From assembly GCA_007123985.1 (NCBI GenBank), contig SLGA01000060.1, positions 1 to 11,998 of the forward strand: a DNA stretch of 11,998 bases, given 5' to 3'. Positions 1 to 6,464 of this stretch are shown here, piece after piece. Both the position numbers and the translations under genes were made by a program. Numbering within the stretch: the stretch's first letter is position 1; each line of letters opens with the position of its first letter. The notes under the pieces were generated by a model. That model ran no database searches and was not told the DNA's origin. It saw only the letters and a program-made list of their open reading frames with translations. The DNA comes from Balneolaceae bacterium (GTDB lineage: Bacteria; Bacteroidota; Rhodothermia; Balneolales; Balneolaceae).

Positions 1-90
1 CACGTCTGATAAATTTTAGAGCTCTGGTTCGGTTCTGCCTTCAGCTTTTACTATTTTAGGAGCAAATAAACTTGAAAGGAACCGCTTCCA

Positions 91-786
91 ATGCTGGCTA
101 TTTTTGTCGTTGTAACCATTAGTTACTTTATCGGTGCAATTCCCAGTTCGCTCTGGATGGGAAAGATTTTTTTTAAGGTTGATATACGTGAACACGGAAG
201 TGGAAATGCAGGAGCAACCAACACGTTCAGAATATTAGGCTGGAAAGCCGGCACCATTGTTCTTCTGTTTGATTTTGGAAAGGGCCTGCTAAGCACACTG
301 GTTATCAGCCAACTGGCCTGGCATATCGGGAGTGGTCCGGTTACCCTCTACGCCAACTGGGAAGTAGATTCCATGATATTGATTTTATGTGGTGTGGCGG
401 CTGTAATTGGGCATATGTTTCCCATTTATGCAAATTTCAGCGGGGGTAAAGGTGCTGCTACCGCTTGTGGTATGCTTTACGGAATTGAACCGGTATCCAT
501 TAGCATATCACTGGCAGTTTTTCTGATTGTAATGTTTTCAACCCGTTATGTATCATTAGGTTCAATCACATCGGCATTTATCTATCCATTTTCTCAGTTA
601 ATATTACGATATCTATTTAACTGGGATATCGACGGCAGTATAATTGTATTCAGCAGTGTTATTGCGGCCGGTATTATCATCAAACACAAAGGAAATATTA
701 AGCGTTTGCTGGAAGGAAATGAGAACAGAGTAGAGTCATTCAAACCATCAAAAGGCAGATTACAAAACGAACAATCATCAGCGTGA
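91..786 (+). CDS. plsY: Glycerol-3-phosphate acyltransferase PlsY
   Basis: Integral inner-membrane enzyme that moves an acyl group from acyl-phosphate to sn-glycerol-3-phosphate, giving lysophosphatidic acid, the first step of phospholipid synthesis. The three family signatures are visible: GSGNAGATN (residues 36-44), SGGKGAAT (117-124, phosphate-binding glycines) and KHKGNIKRLLEGNE (198-211). Hydrophobic segments lie around 1-22, 52-76, 95-113, 132-150 and 157-195. At 231 residues it is somewhat longer than the roughly 200 usual for the family; the extra length is a loop at about 77-95 and a polar C-terminal tail after residue 211. The ATG is preceded by GAAAGGA with a spacer of about ten bases, and the protein begins directly in the first membrane helix as expected. 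It overlaps gpsA, whose product supplies its substrate. The 90 bases before it show no clear promoter or upstream gene. Confidence 0.96.
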   Translation: MLAIFVVVTISYFIGAIPSSLWMGKIFFKVDIREHGSGNAGATNTFRILGWKAGTIVLLFDFGKGLLSTLVISQLAWHIGSGPVTLYANWEVDSMILILCGVAAVIGHMFPIYANFSGGKGAATACGMLYGIEPVSISISLAVFLIVMFSTRYVSLGSITSAFIYPFSQLILRYLFNWDIDGSIIVFSSVIAAGIIIKHKGNIKRLLEGNENRVESFKPSKGRLQNEQSSA

Positions 787-1793
787 AAAACATAAGCATC
801 ATTGGAGCGGGCAGCTTTGGTACGGCTATTGCCCTGGTATCGGCATCAAACGGGCATTCTGTATCTATCTGGGCAAGAGAGGGTGAGGTAGTGAATGGTA
901 TTAATCAAAAACATGTAAACCCATCGTACCTGTCTGACATTAAATTACCTGAAAACGTTACAGCATATCATAGCCTGGAAGAAACACTTAAAGATGCTGA
1001 TTTGGTTGTATTTGCCACACCTACACACGCAATGAGAGAGGTAAGCGGTAAAGCCAAGCGTTTTTTAAAAGGTGACGAAATCATCATTTCCGTAGCAAAA
1101 GGAATAGAGCAGGATACACTCTTAACGCCATCACAAATTCTTGTGAGTGTACTTGACGGAGTTGTACTTGAAGATCAAATAGGTGTGCTTACAGGTCCAA
1201 GCCACGCGGAAGAGGTGGGCCTTTTGAAAGCAACCACGGTTGTTGCAACAGCATATTCAAAAAGAGTAGCGCGAATAATTCAGGAAACATTTATGACCAC
1301 GATGTTCCGGGTATATCTGAACCAGGATATCATTGGGGCAGAAATTGGGGCTGCACTGAAGAATATTATGGCTATTGCTGCCGGAATTGTGGATGGTGCA
1401 GAACTGGGTGATAACGCCAAAGCCGCACTCATAACACGCGGCCTGCACGAAATGAAGAGAATGGGTAGCACGTTGGGAGCATCACAGGATACATTTTCAG
1501 GGCTTACTGGTATGGGCGATTTAATTGTAACCTGTACAAGCGAGCACAGCCGCAACCGCTATGTGGGTTTCAACATCGGAAAAGGTAAAACACTGGATGA
1601 GATCACATCAGGGATGAATATGGTAGCGGAGGGTGTGAAAACAGCACGGTCTGTACATCAGTGGTCTATAAAAAACAATGTTGAAATGCCAATAACTGAA
1701 GCTGTGTATAAAGTGCTCTTTAAAAATATGGATCCAAAAGATGCTGTTAATGAGCTTATGACTCGGAATGCTAAAGATGAAATAATGATTTAG
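783..1793 (+). CDS. gpsA: NAD(P)H-dependent glycerol-3-phosphate dehydrogenase GpsA
   Basis: Cytosolic enzyme reducing dihydroxyacetone phosphate to sn-glycerol-3-phosphate, the substrate of the preceding plsY product. The N-terminal Rossmann motif GAGSFG is at residues 8-13. SVAKGIE (103-109) and GPSHAEEV (138-145) follow. The C-terminal helical domain carries EIGAALKNIMAIAAG (187-201, probable catalytic Lys193), GDNAKAALITRGL (209-221), SGLTGMGDLIVTC (239-251) and SRNR (256-259). The length of 336 residues is normal for the family and no key motif is missing. Translation starts at a GTG that overlaps the plsY stop codon in the sequence GTGA, indicating translational coupling. The start is supported because the Rossmann strand MKNISIIGAG begins immediately. 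Confidence 0.97.
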   Translation: MKNISIIGAGSFGTAIALVSASNGHSVSIWAREGEVVNGINQKHVNPSYLSDIKLPENVTAYHSLEETLKDADLVVFATPTHAMREVSGKAKRFLKGDEIIISVAKGIEQDTLLTPSQILVSVLDGVVLEDQIGVLTGPSHAEEVGLLKATTVVATAYSKRVARIIQETFMTTMFRVYLNQDIIGAEIGAALKNIMAIAAGIVDGAELGDNAKAALITRGLHEMKRMGSTLGASQDTFSGLTGMGDLIVTCTSEHSRNRYVGFNIGKGKTLDEITSGMNMVAEGVKTARSVHQWSIKNNVEMPITEAVYKVLFKNMDPKDAVNELMTRNAKDEIMI

Positions 1794-1855
1794 GAACGCA
1801 AGGTACTTGCTTTGTATTCGTTCATCAGAAGTACACAGTACAAGAATTCATAAAC

Positions 1856-1870
1856 GGTTTACAGTAAACC
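1856..1870. promoter_or_regulatory. 15-bp perfect inverted repeat upstream of the AlbA_2 gene
   Basis: GGTTTAC-A-GTAAACC is a perfect inverted repeat with seven-base arms around one central base. It lies about 30 bases before the preferred ATG of the AlbA_2 gene. A weaker GTAC-ACA-GTAC repeat sits just upstream at 1831-1841. Given that the downstream protein ends in a probable winged helix, an operator (perhaps autoregulatory) is one explanation, but a repeat of this length is expected by chance about once in a window this size. Confidence 0.25.
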
Positions 1871-1899
1871 ACTACCTTCGGCGAAAGCAAATTGAAAAT

Positions 1900-2577
1900 A
1901 TGATGCTCCCCAACGGCGAAATCAACATCTCCAGCATGAGCTCTTCCGATCTCAGGAATCTCATCCAGACCGGAGAAGGAACATATCTCGAATTTAAAAA
2001 AACCACTCCATCCCCCGAAAAAATAGCACGTGAAATAGCAGCTTTTGCTAACACTGGGGGCGGCACTATTCTAATAGGTGTTGACGATTACAAGAATGTT
2101 ACCGGTATATCGGGCTATTTTGAGGAGGAGTTTTTACTGCATAAAGCAGCCTATGATCACTGTGTGCCCTCCGTGCCGATAGAAATTGAGCTTGTACATT
2201 ATGGGCAGTGCGATGTAATGGTTGTGAGGGTGCCCGAAGCTGAAAACAAGCCTGTTTATAACAAAGGAAAAAAGAAGCGGCTGGTTTTCGTCAGAGAAGC
2301 AGATGAAAGTATTCTGGCAAGTGATGAATTAGCACAGGTGCTTAAATTCAAGCACTCGAAAAATGGAGTAACGTTCGAGTATGGTAAAAATGAACAGATG
2401 TTATTTCGGTTTTTAAACGAATACGGTGAAATTACCGTTTCGAAGTATTCGCAGGTAGCAAACATAACAAGCTACCGTGCTTCCAAAATTCTGGTTAATT
2501 TAGTGAGTGCCGGCATTCTGAATCTGTTCAGACGGTCGGACACCGATTACTACACATTTGCTAACGTAACAAAATAA
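1900..2577 (+). CDS. AlbA_2 (Schlafen-fold) domain protein with C-terminal winged helix
   Basis: The N-terminal half is a recognisable AlbA_2 domain: GEGTYLEFKK (residues 25-34) followed by AFANTGGGTILIGVDD (48-63). Databases often label such proteins 'ATP-binding' or 'transcriptional regulator', and the same fold forms the nuclease core of Schlafen proteins. Acidic residues Glu26, Glu31 and Asp62/63 are spaced like the three-carboxylate site of Schlafen RNases. A lysine-rich stretch KGKKKR (122-127) could contact nucleic acid. Residues about 160-225 look like a winged helix (NEQMLFRFLNEYGEITVSKY, then SYRASKILVNLVSAGIL). The frame is open back to a TTG at 1807, which would add 31 residues that do not resemble the family; I prefer the ATG at 1900 (or 1903), although its ribosome-binding site is weak. 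It lies between gpsA and the Fe-S carrier gene and may be cotranscribed with both. The true role is unknown. Confidence 0.85.
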   Translation: MMLPNGEINISSMSSSDLRNLIQTGEGTYLEFKKTTPSPEKIAREIAAFANTGGGTILIGVDDYKNVTGISGYFEEEFLLHKAAYDHCVPSVPIEIELVHYGQCDVMVVRVPEAENKPVYNKGKKKRLVFVREADESILASDELAQVLKFKHSKNGVTFEYGKNEQMLFRFLNEYGEITVSKYSQVANITSYRASKILVNLVSAGILNLFRRSDTDYYTFANVTK

Positions 2578-2592
2578 ATCAACAGGGCACCA

Positions 2593-3021
2593 ATGGCGGT
2601 TCACGAAGAAAATTTAGATGATGTAATTGCTTCCCTTATCGATTTGGATTCGGAAGAAGAAGTTCAGGGTACAACTATACAGAATACAGAGGTTGACCCT
2701 GTGAATTTAACCGGGCGGGCGGCAAGGCAGGTTTTGAAAATCAAAGAGAAAGAGAATCTTGGTGATGAACTTTACCTGCGGGTAGCTGTTGAAGGAGGGG
2801 GCTGTTCAGGGCTTAGTTATAAACTCGGGTTCGACATCCGAACAGATGAGGATGAAGTAGTGATAAGCCAGGGTCTTGAAATTATCATTGATCCAAAACA
2901 TATGATGTATCTGAATGGCATCGAGATTGATTTCCCCGATGGGCTGGATGCTCGTGGTTTTACGTTTGATAATCCGAATGCGAGCGAGTCCTGCGGGTGC
3001 GGATCATCTTTTGCGGTGTAA
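2593..3021 (+). CDS. A-type iron-sulfur cluster carrier (IscA/ErpA/SufA family)
   Basis: Cytosolic carrier that accepts Fe-S clusters from the Isc or Suf scaffold and passes them to target apoproteins. The three invariant cysteines are present: Cys71 in GGGCSGLSY, and Cys134 and Cys136 in SESCGCGSSF near the C-terminus. The DGLDARGFTFDNPN segment before the last two cysteines is typical. At 142 residues it is about 30 longer than usual; the extra part is an acidic N-terminal stretch with nine Asp/Glu in the first 24 residues (ENLDDVIASLIDLDSEEE). It starts 15 bases after the AlbA_2 stop codon, so cotranscription is likely; the ribosome-binding site is weak (CAGGGC). I cannot separate ErpA from IscA or SufA, because no isc or suf genes are in view. 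Confidence 0.93.
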   Translation: MAVHEENLDDVIASLIDLDSEEEVQGTTIQNTEVDPVNLTGRAARQVLKIKEKENLGDELYLRVAVEGGGCSGLSYKLGFDIRTDEDEVVISQGLEIIIDPKHMMYLNGIEIDFPDGLDARGFTFDNPNASESCGCGSSFAV

Positions 3022-3077
3022 TCAGCAGATAATACCTAATTAATTAAAAGGCAATTTTTGATTACAGATAAACGACA

Positions 3078-3986
3078 TCAATTGAGTTTAGCTTTAGCGT
3101 TTTTCACAATTTTTTGAATCTCACTTTCTGATACAACCGTTTTTTTTCCGCAGTAATGGCAAACCATCTCCTGATCCTCACCTTCCATCTCTTTAAGATC
3201 ATCGTAGCTGAGTAGTGCCAGTGCATTTTTAAATCTTTCTGGGCTGCATCTGCAGAAAAAATGTACCGGTTGCCGGGTTAGCTCTTTTATGGTGAAGGGT
3301 GAACCGGCAAGTTCCATAATTGTGTCGATGTACATTTCGTCAGTGAGCAGTTCTGAAATCGGAGGTAGTTTCTGCACTGTTTTTTCAAGAGTTTCCATAA
3401 CAGAATCATCCGCACCGGGCATGCGTTGAATCAATATTCCTCCTGCATGTTCGACGTCTCCGTTATCTTTCAGGCTTACATCCAGCAGAACCGCAGAGGG
3501 CACCTGTTCTGACTGAACCAGAAAATGAGCCACATCCGAAAGAATATCTCCGCGGGCTATTTCAATGGTACTGGTTCTTGGTTCAGCTTCATTGTAGAGT
3601 ATTTTTGAAACAGTGAGCAGTCCCAGGCCTATACCCTCCCCGATTTCTGTTTTACCGCTGCTGTAATCAAGCTCAGCCTCAGGTTTTTGAACAAATCCTC
3701 TTACTTCACCCACACGATTGGCCTCCGCCCGGATCATTCCCACGGGTCCGTTTCCTTCAAATCGCATGGTTACACGCTCTTCACCTTTCAGTTCAGAAGC
3801 AAGTAACATGGCCGCAGTAAGTGTGCGCCCAAGCAATACAGTGTTCAGGAGTGAAAGATCATGATTCTCTTTAGCAGTCTGTACCACATCAGTAGTTTTT
3901 ACCACACTGATTTTAAACCGGCCGTTTTTTTCAATTCCTTTAATAAGGCGATCTTTAAACTTAAACTCTTTCTTTTTTAATGACAT
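3078..3986 (-). CDS. hslO: Redox-regulated holdase chaperone Hsp33
   Basis: Cytosolic chaperone that is inactive when reduced and zinc-bound, and becomes an ATP-independent holdase on oxidation of its cysteines and partial unfolding. The zinc centre is visible at the C-terminus: CRC (Cys245, Cys247) in FFCRCSPERF and CHYC (Cys276, Cys279) in VCHYCGKK, the canonical CXC...CXXC arrangement. The N-terminal domain carries the family pattern LLGRTLTAAMLLASELKGEE (51-70) and GNGPVGMI (78-85). The length of 302 residues is typical. It converges on the Fe-S carrier gene with a 56-base gap that holds only a weak AT-rich palindrome and no convincing terminator. A Bacteroidota-type -7 element lies about 60 bases upstream of its ATG, so it is probably transcribed on its own. 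Confidence 0.96.
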   Translation of the reverse strand: MSLKKKEFKFKDRLIKGIEKNGRFKISVVKTTDVVQTAKENHDLSLLNTVLLGRTLTAAMLLASELKGEERVTMRFEGNGPVGMIRAEANRVGEVRGFVQKPEAELDYSSGKTEIGEGIGLGLLTVSKILYNEAEPRTSTIEIARGDILSDVAHFLVQSEQVPSAVLLDVSLKDNGDVEHAGGILIQRMPGADDSVMETLEKTVQKLPPISELLTDEMYIDTIMELAGSPFTIKELTRQPVHFFCRCSPERFKNALALLSYDDLKEMEGEDQEMVCHYCGKKTVVSESEIQKIVKNAKAKLN

Positions 3987-4044
3987 GAATTTGAATGGAT
4001 GAATAATTGAGATGAGTAAACAAGAATTGTGTTCGATAACGTTG

Positions 4045-4052
4045 CAAAGGTA
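4045..4052 (-). promoter_or_regulatory. Probable -7 promoter element (TAnnTTTG) of hslO
   Basis: The minus strand reads TACCTTTG, a perfect match to the TAnnTTTG -7 element of Bacteroidota primary-sigma promoters. Transcription would start near 4038, giving a leader of about 50 bases before the hslO ATG. No good TTTG -33 element is found at the usual distance; that position is occupied by inverted repeats, which might compensate through an activator. Confidence 0.45.
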
Positions 4053-4060
4053 AAAAGATT

Positions 4061-4098
4061 AAGTGATCACTTCATCAGGATTTTTTGTGTCTGATGAA
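4061..4098. promoter_or_regulatory. Overlapping inverted repeats upstream of hslO
   Basis: AAGTGATCACTT (4061-4072) is a 12-base perfect palindrome placed eight bases upstream of the hslO -7 element, where a -33 region would lie. It shares two bases with a second perfect repeat, TTCATCAG (4071-4078) and CTGATGAA (4091-4098), with a 12-base loop. The position suggests protein-binding sites for hslO control, but this is inferred from placement alone. Confidence 0.35.
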
Positions 4099-4107
4099 AT
4101 TTTCAGC

Positions 4108-4143
4108 AAAAAAAAAGCAACCTGCGATTAAACAGGCTGCTTT
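4108..4143 (-). terminator. Intrinsic terminator of the amino-acid dehydrogenase gene
   Basis: Read on the minus strand, AAAGCAGCCTG and CAGGTTGCTTT pair as an 11-bp stem (one G-U pair) around an eight-base loop and run directly into nine Ts. It begins about 20 bases after the dehydrogenase stop codon. The plus-strand reading has only a short T run, so the terminator is mainly one-directional. Confidence 0.9.
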
Positions 4144-4165
4144 ATTGTGAACCATCAGGGTATAT

Positions 4166-5338
4166 TTAGGCTCGGTCTCTCAAATACATTTCACCCATGC
4201 GTTTGGAAAAATGGCTCTTAGACGAGTAGATTGTACCCAGGCGTCCTACACCGGCAATTCTTCTCTCAGCGAGAATATTGGAGGCTACATTTGTAGTGAC
4301 ACCATTTTCCTCTGCAAATTTGAAGATCTCAATCGTGGTGTCGTAAATACGTGATGTTTTTTCCAGGGCCTGCTGTTCGTTATATCCCTCCATTTCACTG
4401 GCAATATTTATGATACCACCGGCATTTATTACATAATCAGGTGCATAAAGAATACCTATTTCCCTTAGCAGTTCACCATGTTTTTTCTCATCATCCAGAA
4501 TGTTATTTGCTCCGCCGGCAATAATATGGCAATTCAGATGGTGAATGGTATCATCATTCACTACACCACCGAGTGCGCATGGGCTGAAAATATCCACATT
4601 CAGCGTATAGATCTCATCAGCTGTTACAACGGAAGCACCCACTTCGGCTGCAAGACGCTCTGCTTTTTCAGAAAAAATGTCAGAAATAAATAGCTCGGCA
4701 TGTTCACTCTTTAAATGCCGTGCGAGATGCGAAGCCACAGAGCCCGCGCCTTGAATGGCAATACGCCGGCCGTTGAGTGAGTCGCTGCCAAAAGCCTGCT
4801 TGGCTGCAGCTTTAATGCCCATGTAAACACCATACGCAGTAACAGGTGAAGGATTACCACTGCCTCCAAGTGATTTTGGAATTCCGGTAACATATTTGGT
4901 TTCAGCGAAAATCCACTCCATCTCTTTTTCGGTCATACCAACATCCTCGGCGGTTATGTACCGCCCGGCGAGTCCGTCAACAAAACGGCCGAATGCACGA
5001 AAAAGCTGTTCGTTTTTATCTGTTTGAGGATCTCCGATGATAACAGCCTTTCCACCACCCAGATTCAGTCCGGATATGGCGGCTTTATAGGTCATACCCC
5101 TGGAGAGGCGAAGTACATCTTTTACTGCGTCTGCTTCTGACTTGTAATTCCACATTCTTGTGCCGCCAAGCGCCGGACCTAATGTGGTATTATGGATCGC
5201 AATAATTGCCTTCAGGCCGGCTTCGGGGCGTGAACAAAAGACAATCTGTTCGTGTTCAAGATTTGCGAGCTCCCCGAACAGAGGAAAATTTTTCTCTGAT
5301 GTTTTTTCTATTTTTGGAATAAGTAGTGATTCTTGCAT
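4166..5338 (-). CDS. Glu/Leu/Phe/Val dehydrogenase family protein (leucine dehydrogenase-like)
   Basis: NAD-dependent oxidative deaminase of branched-chain or related amino acids, linking their breakdown (or reverse synthesis) to ammonium and 2-oxoacids. The substrate-binding part shows LGPALGGTRMW (residues 53-63) and TYKAAISGLNLGGGKAVI (83-100). Lys85, Lys97 and Asp132 (in TAEDVGMT) match the substrate-binding and catalytic residues Lys68, Lys80 and Asp115 of Bacillus leucine dehydrogenase with a constant shift of 17. The dinucleotide-binding glycines are GAGSVA (197-202), and GGANN (275-279) and NAGGIINIA (305-313) are typical. The total of 390 residues is about 25 more than usual, through an N-terminal extension. 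Substrate preference (Leu, Val or Phe) cannot be fixed by eye. Its terminator follows directly and the upstream neighbour is divergent, so it appears monocistronic. Confidence 0.93.
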   Translation of the reverse strand: MQESLLIPKIEKTSEKNFPLFGELANLEHEQIVFCSRPEAGLKAIIAIHNTTLGPALGGTRMWNYKSEADAVKDVLRLSRGMTYKAAISGLNLGGGKAVIIGDPQTDKNEQLFRAFGRFVDGLAGRYITAEDVGMTEKEMEWIFAETKYVTGIPKSLGGSGNPSPVTAYGVYMGIKAAAKQAFGSDSLNGRRIAIQGAGSVASHLARHLKSEHAELFISDIFSEKAERLAAEVGASVVTADEIYTLNVDIFSPCALGGVVNDDTIHHLNCHIIAGGANNILDDEKKHGELLREIGILYAPDYVINAGGIINIASEMEGYNEQQALEKTSRIYDTTIEIFKFAEENGVTTNVASNILAERRIAGVGRLGTIYSSKSHFSKRMGEMYLRDRA

Positions 5339-5487
5339 TGCAGTTCTTTAAAAATGTTGCGTCTCGTGCTTAAAAAAGCGCTTCCATAAGATAAATAAAA
5401 ATCCATTGTGATTACAGTTTAATTATGAAATTCAACAGAATTTTTGCTATCAAAAACTTTTGTAACAGATTGGGGGTGATGGGGATG

Positions 5488-5493
5488 TATAAT
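5488..5493 (+). promoter_or_regulatory. Possible -10 element for the outer-membrane protein gene
   Basis: TATAAT is an exact -10 consensus hexamer lying about 90 bases before the outer-membrane protein ATG. No -35 hexamer of quality is seen at 16-18 bases upstream, so the call is weak. If used, transcription would start near 5500, only a dozen bases before the hairpin that follows. The rest of the 243-base divergent intergenic region holds nothing else I can name. Confidence 0.3.
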
Positions 5494-5511
5494 GCAGAAG
5501 AATTGAAGCAC

Positions 5512-5536
5512 CCGGCTTTCAATGAATGAAAGCCGG
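5512..5536 (+). other. Perfect 10-bp stem-loop in the probable 5' UTR of the barrel gene
   Basis: CCGGCTTTCA (5512-5521) and TGAAAGCCGG (5527-5536) form a perfect stem with a five-base loop. The nearest T run (six Ts at 5547-5552) is ten bases beyond the stem, too far for a normal intrinsic terminator, and no plus-strand gene ends upstream. It lies about 45 bases before the ATG and well clear of the ribosome-binding site. An mRNA-stabilising 5' stem-loop or a regulatory structure is more plausible than a terminator. Confidence 0.5.
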
Positions 5537-5581
5537 ATGAAATCCATTTTTTAAGATTGATTCAAAAATAGAGGAAAGGTC

Positions 5582-6346
5582 ATGACAAAATATGTAGTAC
5601 ATAAAGCAGTGGTAGCGGGGCTTATATTTTTTATCGCAGCTATTTTTCAAACGGATATATTGTATGGCCAGCGGGTCTCTATAGATGCAGAGACGGGCGG
5701 AGCATGGTACAGCAGAAACGATGTACGCATACCCAATGATGGAGGCACCCGTTTCAACATGATTAATCTGATCGGGAATGATATTGAACCCTACCTTCGA
5801 ATCAGATTAAATGTAACTCTTGGAGAAAGGCATACCATTCGAGCCCTTTATGCTCCTATTCGAAGTTCAGACAGTGGTTTTTTTGCTGAAGATATCATTT
5901 TTGAAAACTCAACGTATGAAGCTGTCACAGCCATTGATGGAACATACCAGTTTAACACATATCGCCTCACATACAGGTACACATTTTATGATCGTTTTGG
6001 CTGGACCCTGGGCGCAGGTGCGGCAGCACTGATTCGGGATGCCAAAGTTCAGCTTGTTCAAAATAATATCAGCGAAGAGAATACGGATGTTGGTTTTGTG
6101 CCTCTTTTGCATTTTTATGCAGAGAGGAGAATCTATTCCGATCTTTCTGCGATATTTGATGTAGAAGGGCTCGCTTCGGTTCAAGGAAGGGCTGTAGATG
6201 CATCAATTCAACTAAACTACAGGATAAATAACAATCTAAATTTGTTAATCGGATATAGATTGCTCGAGGGTGGAGCAGATGTGGAGGAAGTGTATAATTT
6301 TTCCTGGATTAATTTTGCTTCTGCAACGCTAAGGATTCATTTGTAA
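5582..6346 (+). CDS. Secreted outer-membrane beta-barrel protein, function unknown
   Basis: I do not recognise a named family. Residues 1-30 form a signal peptide (basic start, hydrophobic core VVAGLIFFIAAIF, probable cleavage near LYGQ-RV). The mature part alternates polar and hydrophobic residues in strand-length runs rich in aromatics, such as YRLTYRYTFYDRFGWTLGAGA (127-147, read as two strands), VPLLHFYAERR (173-183) and LNLLIGYRL (219-227). The protein ends in a strand, SATLRIHL. With about 224 mature residues, an 8- to 10-stranded outer-membrane barrel is likely. The start is well supported by GAGGAAAGG seven bases before the ATG, one of the best ribosome-binding sites in the window. 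It is divergent from the dehydrogenase and separated from the convergent peptidase by a two-way terminator, so it is probably a single-gene transcript. Confidence 0.8.
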   Translation: MTKYVVHKAVVAGLIFFIAAIFQTDILYGQRVSIDAETGGAWYSRNDVRIPNDGGTRFNMINLIGNDIEPYLRIRLNVTLGERHTIRALYAPIRSSDSGFFAEDIIFENSTYEAVTAIDGTYQFNTYRLTYRYTFYDRFGWTLGAGAAALIRDAKVQLVQNNISEENTDVGFVPLLHFYAERRIYSDLSAIFDVEGLASVQGRAVDASIQLNYRINNNLNLLIGYRLLEGGADVEEVYNFSWINFASATLRIHL

Positions 6347-6385
6347 TTTGATCTTTGGGCGTACTTTTTAAAAAGGCAGATCTTC

Positions 6386-6429
6386 AAAAAAACCCGGCCA
6401 GTCAGACCGGGTTGTGTTTAATTTTTTTT
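6386..6429. terminator. Bidirectional terminator between barrel protein and S9 peptidase genes
   Basis: AACCCGG (6391-6397) and CCGGGTT (6407-6413) form a seven-bp stem around a nine-base loop. On the minus strand the stem is followed at once by a run of Ts (complement of the A run at 6386-6392), a canonical terminator for the peptidase gene. On the plus strand TTGTGTTTAA and then eight Ts follow, a looser terminator for the barrel gene. A 12-base AT palindrome (CTTTTTAAAAAG, 6364-6375) just upstream adds little. Confidence 0.85.
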
Positions 6430-6464
6430 CGGGAAGAGTTGGTATTCAACTTAGGAAAGTTATT

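Noticed and set aside
1..90. Tail of an upstream gene or promoter before plsY
   Set aside because: All three forward frames contain stop codons, and no -35/-10 or TAnnTTTG element is convincing; the stretch is too short to judge.
1257..1555. Minus-strand open frames inside gpsA
   Set aside because: Antisense shadows of a conserved enzyme, without domains or initiation signals.
3022..3077. TAATTAATTA palindrome flanked by CCT and AGG between the Fe-S carrier gene and hslO, considered as a bidirectional terminator
   Set aside because: The stem would be AT-only with mispaired closing bases and no T run directly after it on either strand.
5368..5379. GCTT-AAAA-AAGC repeat upstream of the dehydrogenase
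   Set aside because: Four-base arms in AT-rich DNA are expected by chance and no promoter element is associated.
5512..5552. Hairpin upstream of the barrel gene read as an intrinsic terminator
   Set aside because: The six-T run begins ten bases after the stem and there is no plus-strand gene upstream to terminate.
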